From Symsagittifera roscoffensis (lineage: Eukaryota; Xenacoelomorpha; Acoela; Convolutidae), in assembly GCF_963678635.1 (NCBI RefSeq), contig NC_087066.1, positions 13,872,517 through 13,936,516 of the forward strand: DNA of 64,000 bases, written 5' to 3'. Under the pieces are notes generated by a model. The model searched no databases. It had not been told where the DNA came from and saw nothing but the letters and a program-made list of their open reading frames with translations. Numbering within the stretch: the stretch's first letter is position 1; every line of letters starts with the position of its first letter. Below are positions 12,501-24,500 of the stretch, in pieces. A program made the position numbers and the translations under genes.

Positions 12501-15500
12501 CAGTGACAGTAGTTTTGTGACGATTAGGTAGCAAAAAGTAGACATGTCATAAAAAAACGTCGTCAGCCAATCATAATCGAGAAAAGAAAACATTTCGTAC
12601 ATTTGTTCTCTTATCTCGATTCTGATTGGCTCACGACGTGTCTACTTTAGGTCATGTCTAATTTTTGACCACAATCTTTTTGAGACTTTACCGTCGGTGC
12701 AATGAATGCCCTGCACTTGAGAACATCAGCAGTGTCCAAGGTCATCTCAGCTCGTCTGTGGAAATCGGTCTCCTGAAAAACATACAGTTCAAGAGATGTG
12801 ATCACAAAGACAAATTTTCAGATTTAAACCATGCATTTATTCAATAACTGGCGTGAAACTCAAGTTATTCAGCTTCTTCTTGATTAGCCACCTACCGCAA
12901 GCCCTAAGAAATTTGAAAAAAAAGAAAACATTAAAAAAATGGTCAGCATCACAACTAACATAGGATAAAAATGAAGACAGGAAAAAATTGGATGAGCTGG
13001 ATGGATTGGATGGAAAATAACTGAATTTTAAAAAATATTTTTTTCCAACTTTTGCCTCATTTCAAAAATGCTAAATTGACGAAAATACGAGTATAAATAA
13101 TTTCTGGCGAATTGATGCTTTTCCGATTTTTTCTTTTTTTTCTCATGTCAACATATGCATTAGCATTGAAACTTGCTGCTATTTTCAAATTTGACATGAA
13201 AAAATATTTCAAATTCAAATTTCATAATTTCGAGGAGAGGGGATAACAAAAAAAACATTATTCGGGGGTTAAAATGTCCCTTTTTTTAAATGAACCGGAT
13301 TTTGGTCAGTCAATGACATCATAATAACGTGTACATAGTTTCGAAAAGGATCAATTGAAATTGGTTGGAACTGGCAAAATTTATCTATCTTCATGGAAAG
13401 TCAAATGCATGAATTAGTAATACTATCACTGAATTTAAATTTTTACGATAACATCTCAAAATCAAAAAAGAAAAACATTTATTCAGATCGAAAAAGGTAA
13501 AACTCTTCGATGATTATTTTGACTGGCCAGCAAAAAATAGACCATACGTAATATGGACAACAGTGTCTCTCAGCTTGATGGCAATGTTCACATCTGCGAC
13601 AAATTTACAAGCAGTAATAAAAACCAACTAACAGTGGTTAAACACAAAACTATTTTCTACTCGCCACATGAAAACTCAACAGCACATGCATCCCAATTTG
13701 ATGACAACAAGCAATGAGAAAATAGTCCTATAATTTCCAAGTTGCCGAAAAAACATGCAGCAGAGCCAACCATGATATATATGCTACTCACTAAAGGAGG
13801 ATATTGAGTTAGGACTGGTATGTAACTCATAGAGTAATTTCGGATAGGGTACACCGTCTGCTCGTCACGCTATCTTATTTTCGGCCGGATAGATTCGTGC
13901 AACTTCTTAGTCTAATACCGATCCTAATCTTACTCTTATACTATCTAGTCTCAGGTTGTTTAACTAGTCTCTGCTAGGCTCAATAGATCTAGGGTATACT
14001 GGTTTATTGCGGCTGCTGAAGTGCTCGGGAGAGTCCAACTAATTTCTAAGTTAAATTCAAATCTCTCTGGTGCTGAAATTACAAGTAACTTCAGCACTTA
14101 CAAATAAGTGGGTTGTTAGTTAGATGGATCATGATTGGTTAATATTAAATACTTTACATTGGTAAAACATTTAATTTATCCAATCATAAAATATAGTTTA
14201 GATCAGGTTCCACCCATCCGGGTTTTACAGAGTTTTTTAGAACAGTTCTTTTGTAGTTCAAGGATGGATGATGGACGTTGGTATTTGGCGAACATCATTT
14301 TTCTTTTGTTTCCTTTTTGTTAAGGAAGTTCCAGGGATCTGGAATTGAGGACACAAGACGTTGTGTTCTTCTTGTGACAACGACTGAGTCTCTGCAACAG
14401 CATCAATTCTGGTTTCAGAATGGTTGGCTATGTCAGGTTTTTCTGTTCTTCGGAGAGAACTTCTTTTGTGTTTGATCTAGCTCGGGAATGGCGTGGAGAT
14501 TGTGCGTGGAGGGGATGCCTGGTTACTCGGATCTGTACGTATACTTGAACATCGAGGTGGTCATTGGTCTAGTTCAATGAAGTCCTTTTCTGCGAGGTCA
14601 AGTCGTACTCTAAATCCTTTGAGTTGTGATTGTGAGCGGCATATCGATTATAGTTGGTCATTCTCTCTCGAGTGTAGTGAGGTCGTCTTGTCTTTTGATG
14701 TTCGTCCTTGGTGTTGTATTCTGATCTATATATTGCATCATGTGATTTTACATTTTATAAAACTTTTATTAATTTAATATTTTTTAATTATGATTTTAGT
14801 TAGTTGTTTTCACAAAAGCTTTTTGTTTTAGTTCGGTTATTTTGAAGAGTTACTCACCCTTGAGTAGCTCTTATTAAAAATAAAGGTGTGGTCACAAAGC
14901 GTGGATGTAGCACGGTGGGTTAGGCCGGCTATAGAGCATGCTCAGGACGTCCTTTCCTGGTGGGTTAGGCCAGGTGTGGGAGTATGATTTCATGCGGTTT
15001 TTATGAGGGGTCCTGTTATGTGACAACATTTTATGTTGGGTTTGTTGTGGTTTTACTTATGTTTTGTTGGTTATGTACTTTTTCCAAAAAGCAAATTGTT
15101 TGTGGTATGGGTTTGTCTTTTGACTTTTTTGTGTTTTATTATTTCTTTCTAAGACTTTGTAATAGTCTTCAAAAGAATAAATTATCCAGTTTTAAACTGG
15201 GTTAATCCGGTTTGGGTACCGTTGGTTTCCTTTTCTTAGTCATGCTGTTATTTTATGATTTGTGGTATTTAGTAAGCTGCGTTGGTTAGTTTTGTTTAGT
15301 ATATGATTCCTTTCCAACCGGGTTAAAGGAAAGTTTGAAACTTGTTATTATTTGTTAGAGTTGTTGAGTGTGAAAACTTGAAACTGAAATTCATTATTTT
15401 AAACAATTCTTCGTGGGCGAGCTGTGCGAGTGTGGATAGAATTTCTGTGCGAATGAATGAAAATATCAAAAGGTTAGTACTGCAATTGCATTTTATTAAT

Positions 15501-18500
15501 TTACTGCATAGAATTTGGAAATTTACTGCTAGTAATGGGGGAATTTTAAGATACAAATTTTCATCATATGTAGATTTACTGCTTTTAGGGGAAAATTTTA
15601 TAAATTAATTTACTGCATTGGTATTATATTTATTTAATTGTTGGTGCAAAAGTTAAATAGGGTTTTAAATAGTTTTGAAGAAGTTTGCTATTTTTTATTT
15701 TTCTTTTGTGAATTTTTCAGATGATTGAAGATGAAGGCTAAAAATCTAAAGAAAACATGAATAAGGAATGGTGAGTTTTTCAATATTTTAATTAGTTAGT
15801 AATATTCATTTAGTTCATACTTACCTGTTAGTCGTCGGGGAAAAAACCGTGGGGGAAGATATCGTGAATTAGTTCTGAAGTTGTTAGTAGTTTAGCTAAG
15901 ATGCGGATGATATTTTTAGTTTGAAGTAGTGGCCAAAGCAATTGAAGTGCCTTAATAGTGGTTAGTTCTTCAGTGCCTACTGCAAACTCATAAGGTGTGT
16001 TTTGGATTAAGTTATATAACTTGTGGTTAAATTTAGTGTTGTGGATGAATTCTAAAATGGGGATTTCTATAGGCTGTACAAACTCGTGCGGGATAAGGAA
16101 GGGTCGGGATTCTTCTGCGTTGAAGGTCTTGGTGATGGGGCAGAAAATATACATTTGGGTTATGGGGTCATAATTACGAAGAATACCATGAAGGTTAGTA
16201 TTTTTAATACAATATGTGAAATTTAGGAAATACGGTGAAGTGTATTTTGAATTGATGAATTGAAAGCGATGGTGTGGTTGTCTAGAGGGTGTGTGGAGGT
16301 CAAAGTGATTTTGGATGAAACGATAGTAACTGTATGTATGTGTTTGTTTAGTTCGCAACATAATATCGTGTGAGCAGTGTAAATCTCTTTCGTGTGGTGC
16401 AAGGAAATGAAAGGTTAGTGAAAAGATTTGGAAGCGTTCTTTAAAACTTTCGTACGCTTGTGTGCTTGTTAGTGCTTCTGAAATAATGTGATCAAACTTT
16501 CGGTCGAAGATGTTTAGTGTAAATACATATGGTGTCTTGATGAAAAATTTCTCGGTGATTTGTGGGTTAGCGAAGCGATCGTCGTCTAAGAATTGATCTT
16601 GGTTAGCTCTGATGATGTTGTGATCATAGTATTCTAGTGTGTATTCGTTAGCTCTAGGTGCAGTGTGTATTTTTAGTGATTTTTTATATCCAACGTAAGT
16701 AAATTGTCTAGCGGTGAGTGGTGTAGTTAGTCGATATAGCATGTCTTTGTTTCGGTCTATATCAATGGATGTGTTAGTTAAAGGTAAGCAAAGAGGGTTA
16801 GTGAAATGATAGTATGAGGTCCAAGAGAGAGTGGGCATTAAAACGTATTCGTCTACAAAGTTGCGTGTTTCGTTAGCGTCATGAGGGGTGTTTAAGGTGT
16901 ATTGTGGAAATGAGGGTAAAGTGATGGCTAAAAATTCTCTAGTGTTAGTATGTTGGGGGTGGTTGATGTATTCTCGGGCTGTTCCTGGTTTTGCTGGGAA
17001 AGGATGGTTGGGGAACTTTCTTTTAAAAGTGCGATAAGCTCTATTAGTGTTGAGTGAGGATTCAGTTGATGTGGATGATGGTGCTAATGATTCGGTATAA
17101 TTTGAAGAGGGTGTAGGGGGATTGGATGAATTTGTAGTGGAGGAGATTTGGTTTATGGTCGGGGTGTTAAGGTGGTAGGGTTGTTGTTGGAGGGTAATAA
17201 AATTGTCTAGCTCTGGGGAGATTCGGGGGGTGTCTGGAGATGATTGGTCAGAATGGTATGAGGAGTAGGTTGGGGTAACTTGGGAAGCATAAGAGGGTGT
17301 AGGAGTGATTGGGTCAGGGTTATTTGATAATATGGGTTGAAAAGGAGGTTGAGAAAAATGAGAAGGGTTATGAAAATTATTGGATGGAGATGGTTCTGAG
17401 TCGGCAAATTCGTCGGGGGTTTCAATATTCGGGTTATTTAGCTGTGAAATGGAGTATAAAACTGAAATTTGTGAGTTAGTGTCGGAATTCATGCCTGATG
17501 TTACATTGCTAGATGGAAAATCGGGTGGCGGAAAAGCAAAAAGTGGTATTATTGGGATTGAAGAGGTAAGGTTGGTTGGATGGGAATTTGATCGATGGAG
17601 TGATCCAAGTTGGCGGCTCATCGTGGGCTAAAAAAATTATTATTTTGAGATTGAAAAGCGGTGGTATGGGGCTGTTCAATAATTTGTTCATAAGTATTAT
17701 CATCTTGTGATGGATGTGTCATTATATGTTGGACGGGACTTTGTGATGTGGTGAGTCGAAAATTTGGATTATGTGTGATTGCTAAATTTCTAAAATTTCG
17801 CGGGGCTAGGGATAGTGGATGGTTATTTGGTAGGGGTGGTAATTGTGGTGCCGTTGGCTGTGTGTCGACATTGTTATGTTCTTCGTCGTATGTATTTTGT
17901 CGTGTTGTTATTTTTGTGTTATATTCTTTTATTTGTGCGTCTAAAAGAATTTTGTTTATAGATGTGGAAAAAATTCCAAAAAATCCTGCAAAGAGTATGC
18001 GTGCTACGCTTGCTTGTCTGTTTACTTGTGTGTGTATAGCACATGTATTGTAGATTCCTTTTAAGAGTGAGAAAAGAAATCCAATAAAGTTAAACATTGC
18101 GTATAAAATAGTCAATTTTTCTAAGATGTAGTAGGGCCATCCTAGAAAATCTAGGATCTCACTTTTGAGTGTAACAAAGCTAAAAATGTTAATTGGTGAT
18201 ATATCTTGGGGACGGTATTTTTCGCCGTTTAGATATATATAATCTTTTATGTCTTTAAAATATCCGCTATAGTCTTGCGTGTAGATATCGGCAAATCCTG
18301 CGGTTTCTGCAAGTTTGCGTAAGTTTTGGTCTATTGATTGTCTTTGTATAGTGTCCATTTGTGTTAATAATTCTTGGAATTGTTGTGTTCTAATGTGATG
18401 TTGAATATCTGATTTTGAATAGATTCCTATTGATTGTAAGTCTATATTTGGGTTTCGAGCAATAGCGCGAATGCTTTCTGGTGAAAATTTTTTGAGTGAT

Positions 18501-21500
18501 TGCATTAATGTGGGATATGGAGTGAGAAGATAATATTTGTTTTCATCAGGGTTTAGTTGTACTACATTGTGGCTATTTTCTGATCCACATGGGACTGCGG
18601 TATCCCAGAAATATGTTCTTCGTGAAAGTGTATCCACGAAATGTACTTTATTCTTATAAAAGATAGGAATTCTTTTATAACATCGTTTATCTTCAAAAAC
18701 GTATAGTGGTGATACTTTTTTAGTACAAGTATAAAACCATAAGATGTTTCCTTCGTAGTCTAAAAAATTTGATCTATTTCCTGATAATAAGTATCCTGCG
18801 TAGGGTATTTTTAATACTGCTAGTGCAAGTGATTGTAGTATTTGTGTTCGTTCTAATTCGCATAGTTGATGTAGTGTTTCTAATTCAGAGAGTGACATTT
18901 CTTGAAAAATGCGGCTAATTGTATAGTCTAGTTTCATATCCAAATGAATATCATAGTGGATATTACCAAAATATGTAGTATTCATTAGTGATAATTCTTG
19001 TAAGCGTGTGCTTCTGGTGTCATAAGGTTTTAGATGTCCACCAGGTTGTCCGTTGCTTTTTTCAAAATTAACTGGTATATAGGATGTTCCTTCGTTTAGA
19101 GGATGACCTGTGGCGTATGGGTCGATTTTTACTTTACCAGTGGTCATGTCGAATCCTTTTTCATATTCAACTAATATTTCAGAGTATTGTGTTCTGTGAA
19201 GTGGATTCCTGTATTTACATGCAAGTTCTGTTTCTTGATATATTTGAAAACGTGTCAATTTATTTTCTATATTGTCTATGTTTCGAAAATCGGAACTTAG
19301 TTTGCGTGATGGATGGACTTGTTCATATGGAATTGATTGTATGAAATATTTTTCGTGAAATTTTATCATACGAGCGTGTATTTTTGCTACTTGAAATGTT
19401 GTACATGTGTCTTCGGGGAACCAAACAATTGTTGCTTGTGTTCTCGTTGTAGGGTCGCAATATCCTTGATCATTTTTACAAGGTAGTCGGATTCCTTGAT
19501 AGATCATTGTATTATCAGATAAATCTCGTGTGAGTTGTATTTTTTCGAGTTGTATTTTCCAATCGAAAAACATTATTTCTTGGTATCCTTTATTTTTTGT
19601 GTCTGCTTTGCAGTTTGATGGGTTATTTATACCAATGTGTGGTATCCAGTGTTTATCATGTAGGTCATAGGTTAATCGTCCGTGTGCGCCGTTATACGGG
19701 TATTTTTCGTCTAGTCTTATATGTCCTTGGTGTCTTTCAAGTTGTGATTGATGTACAGAGTCTGAAAAAACTTGAAAATTAACTAATTTTCTTTGGGAGT
19801 TTTTATTTTTTGTGATGTTTAGTCTAAGTAATTCATTTTTACAATCGTCGGGATTGAGATGTAAAAGACGTTCTATATTACTTTGGTAGAATGATTCATG
19901 GTCAAGTCGGTTTTTGTTTCCGTTCGAGACTTGTGAACAATGTACTTTCTTTTCGGAAAATGCTGCTGTGAATTTATAACCTGTAACTGTTGTTGCTCGG
20001 GCTTTTGAATAGAGTGTTGCTATTATATCTGTGGTTTCTATAGCTTGTGGTTCTGTTTCACATTGTGATACCTGATTGATTGCATATTTATGTAGTGTTT
20101 TTTGTTCATTTTCTTCGCAATCGTAATGTGTTACTAATAAATCTTGTGGTCCTGTACGAGGGGAAGGGTTTATATTTTGATTTGAGGTTATTAGAAAAAG
20201 GGTTTGGAGAAAAATGAATAATTTTAGAATATACATGTGTATGATAATCCTGAGTATGGATTATAAAATGTAATGTAACCAATTGTGTTTTTAGTGTATC
20301 TGTCGTATTTGTATATTACTTCAGTAGTTATAAACGGTGGTGGTAGTGATTGAGCTGTTATGTTAGGTGGATTTAATGGGTAGGGATGTTGGGTAATATT
20401 ATTTAACTTAACTGTGATTTCAAATTTTAATTGTAAACTGTTTTGTTGGAGTATTTGAATATTGTGATCACGGATATCGTTGTGAATATCTTGGCGATAT
20501 TGTAATCTATTAAGTGCCCAGTTATGAAGGCGGTTACTTTCTTGATGTTGTCCAAATAGTGGTGGAGGTGCTGTGAATGTATTCCAATCTAATCTTAAAG
20601 GAATATTTATTGATGATTGTTCTCGATATCTGGCGTCGAGATTATTTGGAAAATTTAAGTTAAAGGGTAGTGGTGAAAATTGACTTATTGATGGTGTTGA
20701 TGGTAGTGATAATGTTTCTGGTAGTGATGAGGATGTTGTTGTATCCGTAGAAATATCTATGGGGTCATTGACTAAATTTGGTTCACCTTGTGTGAATGAA
20801 TTTGTAGTCCAATATGGCAGTCGTGATGTTAGGTTTGGGGGGTTAAAGGGATTTTCACGTATCTGTTCAGATGTTGGTGTTGAACCTAAGTAGTCTGAAG
20901 GTAGACTTGAAGTGCTTCGTTGTGAAAAAAGTGTAGGAGTTTCTGGTGTGATACCAGTGGTGTTTTCTGGAGTGGTTTGTGTTGGGGATTGAGGTATATC
21001 AAAATGAACTCGGGGAGTTTGAAAATTTCTATTTCGTCGAGGATGTATAATTTGTCTATTTATTTCTGCTGTGTTTTGGTTTTGACTAAGGTTTCGTATT
21101 CTACTTAGTTCTTGTGGTAGTGTTGGGTAAAGATTATATGTTGGTTCACTTAGGGATGCTTGTCGTTGAACTGGTTCTAGTGGTTCAGATAAACGAGCGT
21201 GCCTTTCTTCAAAGGTGTATGGATTGTCTTGAAAAGAAATTCGTGTAGATGTTTGAGGGTTTTGAGTAGTTGAAGGTGGTGTTGGATTATCTTGGGATGA
21301 TGTCGGTGAAGACTGATTCTGTGACTGTTGGGTAGCAATTTTTGATGGATTTTTAAATTGTTACTTTAGTGAGAGGGTTTATGTTTATTATAATATTCTT
21401 CTAAAAAAAGAATTAGAAAAATTGTTGCTAGGGCAAATGTAATGATTGCTTTCTTTATACATTTACATATTGTCAAAATGAGGGATGATAGAAATGTTAT

Positions 21501-24500
21501 GAAAATTACAAACAATAAAAAAATATCAGTTCTACTGAAAATTGTTCGTATCATTTAGACAAGTTGTTAAAATCGTACCTGTGGATATATTCAAGGGTTT
21601 TGGAAAGTTGGAGGAATAGTTCAATTATTGTGTAGAAAATTAAAAAAATGTTACAAAAAATTATTATGATTATTAGAAAAGATTCGATGATATCAAAAAG
21701 AAAGATTATAAAGACTTGAAGTATTGAAAAAAAATGTTTAAAATTGATAAATATTTGAGCGACTGTTTGAGAGAAAAGCATTTAAGAAATGATCTCTTTG
21801 TCGAATATTTTTTGCTGTTTGAGGCGATTTTCTAGTGTGGTCGAATTATTTATTAGTTTTTTGACAAGTGGGTTGAGTTTCGTAAAAAATTGTTGGGGGC
21901 AATTTTCATGGTGACTGGGAGGTCGTCTTTTTCTTTATTTTTGTTTGTCAAATGATCCGGGGTATGGTGAGATTTTTATACTTTAGGCTAATTAAAATCT
22001 TCATTTTGTGACTTTAGGCTAAGTTATCAAATTTGTTTTGGGGGTATTCGTGGTCTGAGTTGGGGAAATATTGTTGATCTTTGGGTTATTAGATAAGGGA
22101 GGGGTACGGTATTATGGTGATATTTATTTTAGCTGTCAAGTTGGAGTGGTTTGCTTATTTTTGACCTGGAGGTTGTAAAGTTATAGTTAGAGATGTGCCT
22201 GGAGTTCTAGATTATTCGTCTAATTGATCTTAGTTTGAGTTAGAGAAGGTGGCGGATTGGATGAATCCTATTGGTCTATTTTGAACTAGAATTATTGCGT
22301 ACTTGTGAGCATGTTATTTTGAAAAATGGAAATGAAAAATGTTACGGAGGTTTCAAGATTGTGAAGTATAAAATTTTAAAATTACTTTTTAAATTCTACT
22401 TTCTTTAATATTTTAGATTGGGGGATGAACATTTTGTAGTTTTTACGTGGTTGATTTCGGAGTCTTGTTGTCTTTCTATGTTCTGATTTGTCTATTTCTT
22501 CTTGGGGTATTATTTGTTCTGTCATTTTTCTATTTTTTCTTTGTTTTGGAGATTCTTTATGGTTTTGTGTATTGTTTTTGGTAGCGATTGGTTTTGTGTT
22601 TTGATTTTCGGTGGGGTTATCATTTTGTTCTGTGTTTTTCAGATGTGGTTCGTTTTGAATAATTTTTAATCCTGTGAAAGAATATAATTGGGTTAATTCG
22701 CGGAGTGCGTATTCTTTTGGGTAATAAGGTAATAGGTTGTTTCGATGCTGAACGATTTCTTTTTTGTTTGAGTCGATAATTTTATATGTGACATCTGTGG
22801 GTTTTGCAATTATTTGATAGGGTCCTTTTCGGAGGGGTTGTAATTTTTTAGAAATTCCTTTTTGAGTATTAAAATTAGGTATTAAAACAAATGTTCCAAT
22901 TTTTAAATCGGAAGCTGGTGTAAAACGTGAATTGATTTGTTCATTTATGTTTTGTCTTTGTAATAACTTTTTCGTTATTTTTTGGTAAATTTCATTGTGT
23001 TTCTTATCTCTATTTAAAATCCATTCGGTGTGTGTACCGGAGGCTAATTTAAGGATTTGTGGGTGATGAAAATGATCTTCATCGTGCGTATGTAATGGTA
23101 GGTTATAACAAATTGAGTCTTTATTTGGTTGACAATAACCTTGTGCGTTTTTATGGGAATTTGCTGTAAACATTATTGGTTTGCGTGGCTTTTGGTTGAA
23201 AACCATTTCGTATGGTGACATTCCTAAAGTTGTCGTGATTTGTGAATTATATGCTAATGGAAATAATTTTACATCTGCTGACCATTCGGTATATTTGGTA
23301 TCATTTCCGTTGATGATACATCTAAGATATTCTTGTAGTGAACGGTTCATACCTTCGACTAAGCCGTTTGTCCAAGGTGCATGAGATGTACGTGGTTTGT
23401 GTTTAATGTTGTATAAATGACATAGTGTTATTATTTCATTATTTATGAATTCTGTACCATTGTCTGTGACTAAAATTTCTGGTAGTCCAAATTTTGCTAT
23501 CCAGTGTTCATAAAGTGTTGTGTATGCGTAATAAGCGTTACAATGTGGTACTGGGTTAAGTGCTACATAATGTGTAAATGCGTCAACAATTACCATAATG
23601 TAGGAGTTTCCTTCTGATGAGGGTGAAATTGGTCCTTTAGTATCAAATGAGATACGATGATTAAAGTATAAACTTTGTCCTTTAAAATCTTGTTTTTGTG
23701 CTATTTGTTTTTGATTTGGGTAAGGTTTATTTAATTGACATACTATACAATCATTGCATAGTACTTTTATCCAAATTGGTGCATTTGGGAAGTAAAAATT
23801 TTGTATAAAATTTGAATATGTTTTCTCTGATCCAGAGTGTCCTTTAATGTTTTGTGTATGTGAAATATTAAAAGCTATAAGAATCATACTTATAGGGAGA
23901 CAGGGAACTGTAGATTCATTAAGGTTGTACTCTAAAAGGTCTGTATTTTCGTTAATTGTTGTATTGTTAAACTTGCGAAAGTATCGGAGGAGTGTTTTGT
24001 TTCCTAGAATGGTTGAATCTGCTTTGATAGGTTTAGTTTTATATTTGTGCCATGATTTTAGTTGTCGAATTACTGGGTCAAGGTTTTGATATTGTTTCAG
24101 TGTTGAAATTGTAATTGTTTCTGTTGGGGGGAGAAAAATGTTTTCGATTTCTAATTTAGATAATGGTATTGTATCAAGTGGGTCGTGAAGGTCAAAAACT
24201 TGATTTATTGTGTATTTTGAATCATTTGTTTGTGGTCCTGATAAATTTATTTTATCAGTTAAATCTTCTTTTTCAATTAGTGGAAAATGGTCTTTTTTAG
24301 GTAGGTGTTGTTTTGTTCGTTTTTGTTGGGTGTTATTTTTTATCCATTGAGAATATGGAATTGGTTTAAAAGTTGATGTTCCATGTAGGTCAACTTCATA
24401 ATGATTATTTTGACAATCTAAATAAAGTGGGAAATGTTGTAAATTATTTATTTGTGATTGTTCAATATCAGTTTTTACTGCATATTTGCATTCTAATCGA

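Noticed and set aside
12896-12903. 8-base microexon (GGCTTGCG between TTCTTAG and GTAGGT) in plastin
   Set aside because: It fits only if a further exon near 13,560 is used, and that exon does not join exon 7 in frame. The 13-exon model is already in phase and full length without either.
13530-13586. Extra plastin exon (VNIAIKLRD-like) next to element 1
   Set aside because: A plausible acceptor exists, but joining from exon 7 (phase 0) gives an immediate TGA. No family similarity supports it.
14135-15608. Several 60-95-codon plus-strand ORFs in the element 1 trailer
   Set aside because: Antisense to the element, no motif, and most lack convincing starts.
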